A DNA stretch of 64,000 nt from assembly GCA_963744915.1 (NCBI GenBank), contig CAVUUY010000025.1:1-64000 (forward strand), in the 5' to 3' direction. How positions within the stretch are numbered: the stretch's first letter is position 1; each line of letters starts with the position of its first letter. The position numbers and the translations under genes were made by a program. Source of the stretch: DATAFF01 sp963744915 (GTDB lineage: Bacteria; Pseudomonadota; Alphaproteobacteria; Rhizobiales; Aestuariivirgaceae). This document shows, piece by piece, positions 1 to 7,013 of the stretch. The notes beneath the pieces were generated by a model. That model saw only the letters and a program-made list of their open reading frames with translations, did not search any database and was not told the DNA's origin.

Positions 1-1040
1 AGATCAGCGCCATCTACCGGCTCGGCCCATGGCTCAGGATCGACCAGGAAGTCAGCCGGCTCGTCGGTATCGTCGGCAGCCTTCTCGCCGCGCTTCTGTT
101 TCACGGCCGCGTCCAGAGCGCGTACTTGCACGCCCGCAGCTTTCGCTTCCGCCTCGCGAACGCGGTCGTATTCCATCAGCGACAGCGCGGCCAGACGCGC
201 AAGGCGCTCATCGTCGGTCTCGACGTACACCGGCTGCGCCGCCAGCCACTCGGCGAACGGGAGCGTCTTCAGCGCTCGCAGCTGCTCAGCGGTGCCGCCG
301 GCGGCGATCCAATCGGAAACATCGCCCTTCTCGGGCAGGTCTGGCAGTTCGAGAACATGGATGGATGCCGCGACGTCCTTCAGCGCTTCACCGACCACCC
401 GGCAGTGATTGTGGCCCGACTTGTCGTTATCGGGAATGATGATGATGTTGGCGCCCTTGAAGGGCGGCACCAGTTCGATCGGCCACTTGCCGGCGCCACC
501 AGCATTGCAGGTCGCGACGAACCCCAACTTGACGAGATTGTTGCCGTCCTTCTCGCCTTCGACAATGAAGACGGCTTGCTTCTCGGCGACGGCCTGAAGC
601 AACTGCGGCAGCCGATAAGGCACCTGACGAACACCGTCCAGCTTGTTCGTCCAGCCACCCTTCCGTCCGGCTTGCGCTGCCGGAAGGACTTCGGATCGAG
701 TTCGGACCTTCTGATAGAGCAGGACGTGCTGCTCGTCGGTATAATCGTAGGTCGCGACGATCTTCGCCTGATTGCCCTTGCTCGAGGGCATCGCCTTGCC
801 GCCGGTGCTCTTCTTTGTATGGCTGGCGTCGTGCCACAGCCCTTTGTCCCTGAGCGCCGCGATGATGGCGCTCTGTGTGCAGCCGGACCTGCATTGGAAT
901 ATCGGACCCTTGTCGCCATCCTCGATATCGAACGAGGGTTCCTTGTCGTCGTGCGCCGGGCAGCATGCCCGCCAGCCATTGCCATTGCGCCGGGGCTTGT
1001 CGAGAAGCTTGGCGATGAATTCGGCGCTGTACTGGCTCAT
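1..1040 (-). CDS. Phage/plasmid-type primase-like protein, CHC2-like zinc finger plus Toprim (partial)
   Basis: The reading frame starts at an ATG at 1040 and is still open at the left edge, giving the first 346 residues. An N-terminal zinc-finger-like stretch has the pattern CPAH followed about 20 residues later by CRSGC, the C-x2-H...C-x3-C arrangement of phage and integrative-element primases rather than chromosomal DnaG. Around residues 165-225 a Toprim-like core is visible (FIVEGEKD, then NIIIIPDNDKSG), with the acidic residues that would bind metal. The family makes RNA primers or partners a helicase; here it most likely serves replication or mobilisation of the element. The C-terminus, where a helicase domain often sits, lies outside the window. 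The same frame is open upstream to an ATG at 1337 preceded by AAAGGAA, so a longer N-terminus is possible. Domain calls are seen; function is inferred from family. Confidence 0.8.
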   Translation of the reverse strand, partial: MSQYSAEFIAKLLDKPRRNGNGWRACCPAHDDKEPSFDIEDGDKGPIFQCRSGCTQSAIIAALRDKGLWHDASHTKKSTGGKAMPSSKGNQAKIVATYDYTDEQHVLLYQKVRTRSEVLPAAQAGRKGGWTNKLDGVRQVPYRLPQLLQAVAEKQAVFIVEGEKDGNNLVKLGFVATCNAGGAGKWPIELVPPFKGANIIIIPDNDKSGHNHCRVVGEALKDVAASIHVLELPDLPEKGDVSDWIAAGGTAEQLRALKTLPFAEWLAAQPVYVETDDERLARLAALSLMEYDRVREAEAKAAGVQVRALDAAVKQKRGEKAADDTDEPADFLVDPEPWAEPVDGAD

Positions 1041-1337
1041 GCCGTCCCCCTTGCCGGCAGATTGGCACACAGCCGGCGCTCGATTTCTGTCTGGACAGTC
1101 GCGTAGTCGAGCCCCTGAAGGACGCCGAGATGTCCGTCGTTGCCGAGGATGGCGTCGGGCCGGATTCTCGTCACTGTAACCGTCGAGCCAGATCCCCAAC
1201 GCCCAGCTGTCATCGCTGATGCGCTGAAGGAGGCAGTCGCCACACGCCTTGCCTATTTCTTCAAGTGACGCCGGGAGTAGCAATCGCCCCGGCGGCTTGA
1301 TTTTCGAGCTATCCGTTGCCATAGTCATGACGTCCAT
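1037..1337 (-). pseudogene. Small unknown gene with an apparent one-base frame change
   Basis: From an ATG at 1337 (AAAGGAA seven bases upstream) a plausible protein begins, with the short stretches LLLPASLEEIGKACGDC and SWALGIWLDGYSDEN. Around 1150-1190 this frame turns arginine-rich and loses protein character, while the neighbouring frame becomes convincing (RIRPDAILGNDG, then LDYATVQTEIERRLCANLP) and stops at 1037, overlapping the primase ATG as ATGA. One surplus base near the GAGAATCCGG segment would explain the switch. Either a roughly 99-residue gene has been frameshifted (mutation or sequence error), or the first frame is an N-terminal extension of the primase. No family recognised. 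Confidence 0.45.
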
Positions 1338-1356
1338 ATTTCCTTTGTTGATCTTC

Positions 1357-1380
1357 GAGAGCCGGCCGCTACCGGCTCTC
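1357..1380. repeat. Perfect 9-bp inverted repeat
   Basis: GAGAGCCGG, a six-base loop, then CCGGCTCTC. The hairpin covers the stop codon (1369-1371) of the small gene at 1369-1631 and lies just upstream of the ribosome-binding region of the next leftward gene. There is no T-tract on either side, so it is not a standard terminator; RNA processing or translational coupling are possible roles. Confidence 0.7.
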
Positions 1381-1631
1381 GCTTCCTTTAGAGCCGCTCA
1401 TGAGCAGCTGATTGAGCCGAAGGATCTGCGACGCGAGACCAGCGAACAGGACATCGGATGCGTCCTCGACCAGCACGCGCAGCCGCAGCAAGGTCCGGAC
1501 GGTCGCGGCGCTGACCGCCGACCGGCCTGATCGACGAAACCCTCGCTGTTGGTCCTGATGACGTAGCCTTCAGCGCCTAGCCTGCGCAGTAGATCGCTCT
1601 GCGCTTCCGAGAGGTTGGCCATGGCGGTCAC
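1369..1631 (-). pseudogene. Small unknown gene with an apparent frame change
   Basis: The N-terminal frame (GTG 1631 or ATG 1622) reads as a real protein for about 40 residues, including LSEAQSDLLRRLGAEGY. Near 1505-1515 protein character moves to another frame, which continues as VRTLLRLRVLVEDASDV and ILRLNQLLMSGSKG and stops at 1369. Joining them needs one additional base, so this is a broken gene or a sequence error. It lies directly downstream of the excisionase-like gene and is probably cotranscribed with it. The reconstructed protein would be about 87 residues, helical, with no recognised family. Confidence 0.45.
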
Positions 1632-1635
1632 CGGC

Positions 1636-1941
1636 CTAGCGCTCGATCACTGCTTGCTCGTCACCGCCGGCCAACCATGCCTTGACCGACGCGCGGGTGT
1701 ACCTGACGCAAGAGCCTGATCGCCGGAAAACCGGTCCTCTGCCTTCGCCTCTCCATCGCGCGAGAGTCTCCAGCCTGACGCCGATGATTGCAGCCGTTTC
1801 GGCCGGCGTGAGGGCGACCAAGGCGTCGTCGAGATGACCGGCATCGGCTTCGCCGCGCGATCTGATGACGTCCTTCATCTTGGCGACGACCGCGTCACGA
1901 TCGACGATCTGGTCAGGTATTGCTTTAGGCATTTGCATCAC
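1636..1941 (-). CDS. Excisionase/AlpA-type helix-turn-helix protein
   Basis: This is a small protein of about 100 residues with a MerR/AlpA-like winged helix-turn-helix in its second half: LTPAETAAIIGV followed by LARWRGEGRGP, an aromatic/arginine strand (FRRSGSCVRYTR) and a short final helix. The same fold occurs in excisionases (recombination directionality factors) and in small regulators of integrative elements. Candidate starts are GTG 1941, ATG 1938 and ATG 1932; the GGAG just upstream best suits the last. Upstream lie the 21-bp iterons, a natural target for this protein. It probably pairs with the integrase at 2694-3932 in excision or controls the element's leftward genes. Confidence 0.7.
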   Translation of the reverse strand: MMQMPKAIPDQIVDRDAVVAKMKDVIRSRGEADAGHLDDALVALTPAETAAIIGVRLETLARWRGEGRGPVFRRSGSCVRYTRASVKAWLAGGDEQAVIER

Positions 1942-2010
1942 TCCGGTTGAACGTGAGTGATGCTTAATTTGACCGAATTATTTCGTGATGGAATAGGAGC
2001 GGCCGCAATC

Positions 2011-2080
2011 AGTCGGCAGCTCTGTTAATCTTGTCGGCAACTCTGTCAGTCCTGTCGGCAACTCTGTCAATGTTGCCGAC
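2011..2080. repeat. Three 21-bp direct repeats (iterons) ending in a 9-bp inverted repeat
   Basis: Units at 2011-2031, 2032-2052 and 2053-2073 share the core GTCGGCA(A/G)CTCTGT. The last unit is followed by an inverted copy of its first nine bases (GTCGGCAAC at 2054-2062, GTTGCCGAC at 2072-2080), which can form a hairpin. The array lies about 70-140 bp upstream of the excisionase-like gene and overlaps the 3' end of the unknown gene at 2067-2420. Iteron-like arrays bind Xis, Rep or element-specific repressors. Confidence 0.75.
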
Positions 2081-2420
2081 TATCCAAGTCCCTCAACCAG
2101 TTCTTGGCCGTTGATAAGCTCGGCGCGTCACCGCCCTCAACGAGCTTCCGTGCTCGTGCCTCAAAGCTTAGTTTGCGGTTTGCCTTTCGGTTTGCCTCGT
2201 CCTTCACCTTGATGGCGTCGAGCTTGGCCTCATACTTGGAACCCTTGGTCAGGCGTGCCGGCGCGGTCTGAGCGCGCCCATGATCGGCGAGAGCCTCCTC
2301 GATCCTCACCCGTGAGCGATGAGCATAGTCAGCCTCCCTCATCAAGTGCTCTTTCGCCTCGATGGTGCATTCGAAGAAGGTAAAGTCATAGTCGAGCATT
2401 CCAACCGTCCAAAGGTCCAT
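2067..2420 (-). CDS. Hypothetical mobile-element protein
   Basis: This gene encodes 117 residues from an ATG at 2420 that has AGGAGG about 12 bases upstream, a good start. The protein begins with an aspartate/phenylalanine-rich segment (MLDYDFTFFE) and continues with charged helices (DAIKVKDEANRKANRKL). No cysteines form a metal site and no membrane segment is visible. Its last codons run into the iteron array. It overlaps the preceding unknown gene by 79 bases in another frame. Not recognised; probably an accessory protein of the element. Confidence 0.5.
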   Translation of the reverse strand: MDLWTVGMLDYDFTFFECTIEAKEHLMREADYAHRSRVRIEEALADHGRAQTAPARLTKGSKYEAKLDAIKVKDEANRKANRKLSFEARARKLVEGGDAPSLSTAKNWLRDLDSRQH

Positions 2421-2689
2421 GCCGGGCTCGACCTCCTCTTCGCCATATCTTCCGGCGCCAACGCTTCCATAGGAGGAGCAGCCGAAGCTCGATCACCTCC
2501 AGATTCCATAAGTGTTGAATCTCTCGCCGCTGAAAATTCGGCTGGAAGCATCGGTGGCATGTTCGATCTGTTGCCGTATCCAGCCGACAGAGTCTCCTCG
2601 TAGACGCGCTGCACGTCCTCGTCCTTCCGGTATGGCCGCCAGTGCGGCACAAGTCCGCCCGCCTCGGTGATATCAATGATGATTGGCAT
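2342..2689 (-). CDS. Hypothetical mobile-element protein downstream of the integrase
   Basis: The gene starts at ATG 2689, only four bases after the integrase stop, so it is probably translated together with the integrase. It gives 115 residues beginning MPIIIDITEAGG, with a charged segment (RPYRKDEDVQRVYEE). The last 30 residues, overlapping the next gene, are arginine/serine-rich and less convincing, so the true end may lie near 2400 or the two small genes may be one frameshifted gene. No family recognised. Confidence 0.45.
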   Translation of the reverse strand: MPIIIDITEAGGLVPHWRPYRKDEDVQRVYEETLSAGYGNRSNMPPMLPAEFSAARDSTLMESGGDRASAAPPMEALAPEDMAKRRSSPAWTFGRLECSTMTLPSSNAPSRRKST

Positions 2690-2693
2690 CGGT

Positions 2694-3932
2694 CTATTCC
2701 TTCGCCCGGAGCGCGACGACGTTGGTGCTCGAGGTGCCCTCGACGATCTCTTGGACGTGCCGCTGCCAGCTATGGAAGGCGATCTCCGCCTCGCGCTCGA
2801 AGCCGTATCGCTGATAGGCGCGATCAACTTCGCTCGTGTGGATCACATGGCCAAGTACCGTTTCGGCCGCGTCGCGGCTTATGCCGTTCGCTGCCATCCA
2901 TGAGCGGGCGCTTCTCCGGAGATCGTGGAATTCCCAATCGGGAATCCCGGTCGCCTTTCGGAGCGTATCGAGGACGCTCCCGACATGGATAGGTGTTTTC
3001 CTGGCGGAGAAGAGGAGATCGCCGCCCTTCGCCTCGATCGCCGGCGCGATTTGCTCCAGCGCCCATTCCGAGAGCGCGGCCCGGTGCGTCTGACCGCGAC
3101 GGCCGGCTTGCCTCTTCAAGCCGCGGGTGTCGCCGGGATAGACGACGGCGCGGTCCTGTAACCATTCCCGGCGGGTCAGGACGGCCGCACCACTACGGAC
3201 GACGGTCAGGACGACATATCTGGCAAATGCTCGCTCACGCGGCTCCAGCGCCCCGCTAGCCGTCCATATCGCTTTGATCTCGTCATCGGTCACGACGCGG
3301 TCACGCGCCTCTGCTTTCGGAGCCGATCGAGATGCTGACGGGAGATTCACCGCCGACAGCAATTGCTCGTGGACCGCCCATCCGAGAAGGCTCCCGAGAA
3401 TCCTACGCAATTGAGAGGCGACGGACGGGGATCGTTTCTTGACGCCGGAAATGAGATGAGACCATTCGAGGCGAGTAATGCTCTCGATCTCCCGGTCGCC
3501 GAGTCGGGGAAGGACGTTCTTGGCCATGATCTCCCGGTAGCTCCGCGCGGTGACAGCACTCCATCTCGTCGTGTTGTCCGCCTGCCAATCCTCGATCACT
3601 GCCGCGAGCGTCACGCCGCCGACCGCGGTCGTTCGCTTATCGCGAATTTCTTGCAGCGGATCCCCACCGGAGCGGACCGCGAGCTTTAATTCCGCCGCTT
3701 TCTTGCGGGCCGCCTCGACGGTGCGAAGCTCGACGATGGTGCCGAGCGTCATCCGGCGCTCGGTGCGTCCATGCCGGTAGTTGAGAAAGAACACGACGCC
3801 CTTCTTAACAAGCCGCGCACCGAAGCCGGCGATCTCGGAATCCCATACAAGCCAAAGCGTCTCGCCGGCCGCTAGCATGGCTTGATGGTGATTCGCTAGA
3901 AGGCTCTTTGTGAGCCTCGCCCTCAGTGCCAT
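2694..3932 (-). CDS. Site-specific tyrosine recombinase (phage/island integrase)
   Basis: A 412-residue integrase of the island type. The N-terminal arm-binding region of about 90 residues resembles DUF4102 (FGARLVKKGVVFFLNYR), followed by a core-binding helical domain (about 105-190) and the catalytic domain (about 210-395). Catalytic elements are visible: the first Arg in TVVRSG, HDLRRSAR (HxxR), LGH, and the nucleophile Tyr in DRAYQRYGF. It joins the element to the chromosome by strand exchange. The start codon is within about 30 bases of the element's right border, the usual position for such genes, and it is transcribed towards the element interior. The gene looks intact. The segment around the first catalytic Arg departs from the usual consensus but keeps the key residue. 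Confidence 0.92.
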   Translation of the reverse strand: MALRARLTKSLLANHHQAMLAAGETLWLVWDSEIAGFGARLVKKGVVFFLNYRHGRTERRMTLGTIVELRTVEAARKKAAELKLAVRSGGDPLQEIRDKRTTAVGGVTLAAVIEDWQADNTTRWSAVTARSYREIMAKNVLPRLGDREIESITRLEWSHLISGVKKRSPSVASQLRRILGSLLGWAVHEQLLSAVNLPSASRSAPKAEARDRVVTDDEIKAIWTASGALEPRERAFARYVVLTVVRSGAAVLTRREWLQDRAVVYPGDTRGLKRQAGRRGQTHRAALSEWALEQIAPAIEAKGGDLLFSARKTPIHVGSVLDTLRKATGIPDWEFHDLRRSARSWMAANGISRDAAETVLGHVIHTSEVDRAYQRYGFEREAEIAFHSWQRHVQEIVEGTSSTNVVALRAKE

Positions 3933-3952
3933 TTCGATCCCCTGCCGCCAAA
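3933..3952 (+). other. Candidate right attachment core (tRNA 3'-end-like sequence)
   Basis: Immediately in front of the integrase start, the plus strand reads TTCGATCCCCTGCCGCCA, like a tRNA T-loop and acceptor 3' end. No complete tRNA can be folded here. This is what is expected if the element recombined with the 3' end of a tRNA or tmRNA gene whose 5' part lies at the other, unseen border. Support is sequence resemblance and position only. Confidence 0.35.
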
Positions 3953-4179
3953 TTCGAGTCAGCGTTGAGTCAGCATGTCACGATCAATCGGCGTCATTCC
4001 GCGATATTGGAGATGCACGCTGGGCAGCGAAAACGCTAGCGAAATCGGAGGTTTCCACAACTTTCAATGATGGCGAGAAATCGCCGGTGATATGCCGAAT
4101 GTTAACAGTTTGTTGAGAAGTGTTCCGCCAAGATCCAACCGGCAGGACCTGTCGGCGAAGGTTTTGGGGGGACGGCAAA

Positions 4180-4944
4180 ATGGCATCTGCGCACTCGGCG
4201 GCGGCGCTGCTCGCCTTGGCATTGACTGTTGCGGGGTGCTCCACGCAATCATTGGGTTCATTGGCCAGCGATCCGACGACGACCGGCAGCCTTGGCGAGG
4301 GGTCGCTCAAGACGACATCGCTTGCCGCCCAGACCTGGCGCAAGGACCCGAGCAACAAGAAGAACGGGCTTGCCTATGCCCGCGGGCTGATGGCGCTCGC
4401 GCGCCCCGCCGAGGCGGTGAAGGTCGTCGAGGAGCTCGCCCACCGCAATCCCGACGATCTGGAGCTTGCAGCCTATCTCGGCAAGATCATGGTCCAGTCC
4501 GGCCGTGTCCAGGATGGCGAGAAGCAGCTGCGCAAGGCCATTGCCGGCGGCCGCGACGACTGGCGCATCCGCTCGGCATTGGGCTCCGCCCTCGACCAGC
4601 AGGGACGCTACCAGGAAGCGCGCCAATGCTACGAGCAGGCGCTCGAGCGCCAGCCCGGCGAGATCTCGGTGATCAACAATCTCGGCATGTCCTATGCGCT
4701 CGGGGGCGACCTCAAGACGGCCGAAACCCACCTTCGCCGCGCCATGGCGCTGCCCAATGGCGACGACAACGCCCAGCTGCGGCAGAACCTCGCCTTGGTG
4801 GTCGGCCTCGAGGGCCGTTTCGACGAAGCCAAGGAAATCGCCAGCCGCGACCTGCCCCCCGACAAGGTCGAGGCGAATGCCGCCTATCTCAAGCGGATGC
4901 TGTCCGAGCCCAATCCCTGGGAGCAGCTCCGCGCCGCCCAATGA
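4180..4944 (+). CDS. TadD-like tetratricopeptide-repeat lipoprotein
   Basis: The start ATG at 4180 follows a GGGGGGA Shine-Dalgarno and gives a 254-residue protein. A lipoprotein signal peptide ends in the lipobox VAGC (Cys about residue 20). About five TPR-type helical repeats follow (residues 75-235), with typical LGSALDQQGRYQEARQCYEQAL spacing. The family includes TadD, a periplasm-facing pilotin-like lipoprotein of Flp/Tad pili. No other tad gene is in the window, so assignment to pilus assembly is inference. It is the first core gene after the mobile element and converges on the RimK-like gene with a 12-bp gap. Confidence 0.75.
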   Translation: MASAHSAAALLALALTVAGCSTQSLGSLASDPTTTGSLGEGSLKTTSLAAQTWRKDPSNKKNGLAYARGLMALARPAEAVKVVEELAHRNPDDLELAAYLGKIMVQSGRVQDGEKQLRKAIAGGRDDWRIRSALGSALDQQGRYQEARQCYEQALERQPGEISVINNLGMSYALGGDLKTAETHLRRAMALPNGDDNAQLRQNLALVVGLEGRFDEAKEIASRDLPPDKVEANAAYLKRMLSEPNPWEQLRAAQ

Positions 4945-4956
4945 CCGGCGCCGGCT

Positions 4957-6411
4957 TCACGCCTCGAGGCGGTCCCAGAACCACTTCACGATCTTTTCCC
5001 AGACCTGGTCGCCGCCGGCCGCGTCCTCCCAGCCGATATTCACATCGGGATTGTCGTTGATCTCGATGACATAGATGCCGCGGTCGGTTTGCTTGAGATC
5101 GACGCCATAGAGCCCGTCGCCCATCAGATTGGCCGCCTTGACCGCCGTCTCGACCACCCCCATGGGCACGTTGTCGAGCGCCAGCGTCGTCGCATCGCCC
5201 TCGCCGACGGTCTTGTCGCCGTCATATTTCATCACCTGCCAATGCTCGTCGACCATGTGGTACTTGCAGGCGAAGATCGCCTCGCCATCGAGCACGCCGA
5301 TGCGCCAGTCGAAGGCGGTGGGAAGGAACTCCTGGCCGATCAGCAGGTCGGAATCCTGCAGCAGCTGCTTCAGCCTCGCCTTCAGCTCCGCGGCGTCGTC
5401 GCATTTATAGACGCCGCGGCTGAACGAGCCGTCGGGGATCTTCAGCACCACCGGCCAGCCGATCCGCTCGCCGATCTCGCCCGCCTGCTTCTCGCTCTGG
5501 ACCACCAGGGTCCTCGGCGTCGGCACCCGCTCGGCACTCAGGCGCTCCGCCAGATAGACCTTGTTGGTGCAGCGGATCATCGATTGCGGGTCGTCGATGA
5601 CCGGCATGCCCTCCTGCTGGGCGCGCCGGGCAAAGCGATAGGTGTAGTTGTCGATCGAGGTGGTGACGCGGATGAACAGCGCATCATATTCCGCAAGCTT
5701 GTCGAGGTCGCCCTTCTGGATCGGCTCGACATCGATCGAGAAGCGCTGCGCAACCTTGGCGAAATGGCGGATGCTCTCCTGGCTCGACGGCGGCAGCTTC
5801 TCCTGGGGATCGTGCAGCACGGCGAGGGTGTACTTGGCCGGCGTCCTGGTCTTGGCGGTCTTCCAGGTGCGGCGGGTGTGGGCCTCGAGCGCCCTCAGGA
5901 AGAAGGCGCGCTCCTCCTCGTTCAGGGTGTTGATGCCGACCGGCACGATGCGGTCGATCTCCTTGTAGCCCTGGCCATCGAGCGTCACCCGCAGGATCGG
6001 CACCCGGTACCAGTCGAACAGCAGCCGGGCGAAGGGCATCAGATTGGCCTGGGCGACCTGGCCGAAACAGATGAACAGCTTGACCTGGCCGGGCGGCGGG
6101 GTGGTCTTCTCGTAGCACCTGGCAAGCATCGACTCGAGATCGGGCAGCGACTGCTCGTAGAGCGTCTTGCGCGACAATTCGGCGATGGTCTCGACGGTCG
6201 GGATGATGCGATGCCCGCGGGCTTCGGCCAGCAGCGAGCAATAATAGCCGCCGCCCTGATAGCCGTAGGAACGCGACAGGTTGATGATCTTCGGCTTCTG
6301 CCCGCCGAAAAGCTGCGGCCGAGACAGATAGTCGCGGGTGCTCATGACTTTGTGGGGCGTGTCCGCGTTTGACAGGTCGCGGTCCTGGTCAACCAACACG
6401 AGCCAAGTCAT
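4957..6411 (-). CDS. RimK-like ATP-grasp ligase with N-terminal RLAN-type domain
   Basis: This 484-residue enzyme has two parts. Residues 1-200 form an RLAN-like domain (NLSRSYGYQGGGYYCSLLAE is its typical signature). Residues about 215-480 form an ATP-grasp fold with nucleotide and Mg sites (VVLKIPDGSFSRGV, GQEFLPTAFDWRIGV, YVIEINDNPDVNIG). The family joins an amino acid, often glutamate, to a carboxylate in a peptide or protein with ATP cleavage; the substrate of this subfamily is not established. It is the last gene of the serC operon, next to a GNAT acetyltransferase, a pairing also seen in RimI/RimK-type modification loci. Its ATG overlaps the TGA of a 30-codon ORF just upstream. Confidence 0.82.
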   Translation of the reverse strand: MTWLVLVDQDRDLSNADTPHKVMSTRDYLSRPQLFGGQKPKIINLSRSYGYQGGGYYCSLLAEARGHRIIPTVETIAELSRKTLYEQSLPDLESMLARCYEKTTPPPGQVKLFICFGQVAQANLMPFARLLFDWYRVPILRVTLDGQGYKEIDRIVPVGINTLNEEERAFFLRALEAHTRRTWKTAKTRTPAKYTLAVLHDPQEKLPPSSQESIRHFAKVAQRFSIDVEPIQKGDLDKLAEYDALFIRVTTSIDNYTYRFARRAQQEGMPVIDDPQSMIRCTNKVYLAERLSAERVPTPRTLVVQSEKQAGEIGERIGWPVVLKIPDGSFSRGVYKCDDAAELKARLKQLLQDSDLLIGQEFLPTAFDWRIGVLDGEAIFACKYHMVDEHWQVMKYDGDKTVGEGDATTLALDNVPMGVVETAVKAANLMGDGLYGVDLKQTDRGIYVIEINDNPDVNIGWEDAAGGDQVWEKIVKWFWDRLEA

Positions 6412-6500
6412 CGGCGATATTCGCTCTCCACCACGCGGACCGCCTCAGACGCACTGGCGATCAACGCGGGCATATAGCGCCGTTCGAAGCCATATTCCAT
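6408..6500 (-). CDS. Possible 30-residue ORF or gene remnant coupled to the RimK-like gene
   Basis: A short frame from ATG 6500 ends with TGA overlapping the ATG of the RimK-like gene. It has good protein character (MPALIASASEAVRVVESEYRR at the end). The frame stays open upstream through the GNAT gene, so it may be the C-terminal remnant of a lost gene, since related loci can carry a peptidase-like gene in this position. It may also be a real leader peptide for translational coupling. Evidence is weak. Confidence 0.35.
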   Translation of the reverse strand: MEYGFERRYMPALIASASEAVRVVESEYRR

Positions 6501-6519
6501 GATCCATTGCGAATTCCCC

Positions 6520-7011
6520 TCAGCCGAGACGGGGCAGCGGCTTTTGGTAGCGCAGCGCGTCGGTCCGGTCCTCGTAATAGAAGCGGCGTCGGGCGAAGCT
6601 GCCATAGCCCAACGCCTCATAGAGGCGGATGGCGGCGAGGTTGTCGACCCGGACCTCGAGCCGCATGGCCGCGGCGCCGCGCCCTGCCGCCAATTCCTCG
6701 GCGGCGGCGATGAGCTGGCGGGCGAGCCCCTGGCCGCGCGCCGCGCGGACGACGGCGAGGGAATAGAGGCGGGCAATAGCGGCATTGCGGCGGAACAGCA
6801 TCAGGGCATAGCCGGCGATCGTGCCGTCCGCCGCGACGGCGACGAGGAGGCTGGCGGTCGGCGACCGCAGGTGCCGGGCGAGCGCGCGTTGCGACAACCG
6901 GTCGCCGGCAAAGGCTTCGTTCTCGATCGCCGTCAGGCGGGGCAGGTCGGCCGGAATGCCGGGGCGAATCGCAAAGCGCGGCGCGCCCGACCGCCGCCGG
7001 TCCGGCGACAT
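6520..7011 (-). CDS. GNAT-family N-acetyltransferase (RimI-like)
   Basis: A 163-residue single-domain acetyltransferase. The GNAT fold is visible: IRPGIPADLPRLTAIE at the N-terminus, the acetyl-CoA pyrophosphate-binding segment RAARGQGLARQLIAAAEE (R/Q-x-x-G-x-A type) in the middle and VRVDNLAAIRLYEALGY near the end, the last being typical of RimI-like N-alpha-acetyltransferases. It transfers acetyl from acetyl-CoA to an amine, probably a protein N-terminus or amino acid. It starts two bases after the purA stop, so it is cotranscribed with serC-serA-purA. The target is unknown. Confidence 0.82.
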   Translation of the reverse strand: MSPDRRRSGAPRFAIRPGIPADLPRLTAIENEAFAGDRLSQRALARHLRSPTASLLVAVAADGTIAGYALMLFRRNAAIARLYSLAVVRAARGQGLARQLIAAAEELAAGRGAAAMRLEVRVDNLAAIRLYEALGYGSFARRRFYYEDRTDALRYQKPLPRLG

Positions 7012-7013
7012 CC

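Noticed and set aside
2011..2080. CRISPR array
   Set aside because: Only three short tandem units with no spacers; the repeats abut.
2824..3165. Alternative frame inside the integrase as a separate gene
   Set aside because: Arginine-rich shadow; the integrase frame is continuous through all catalytic motifs.
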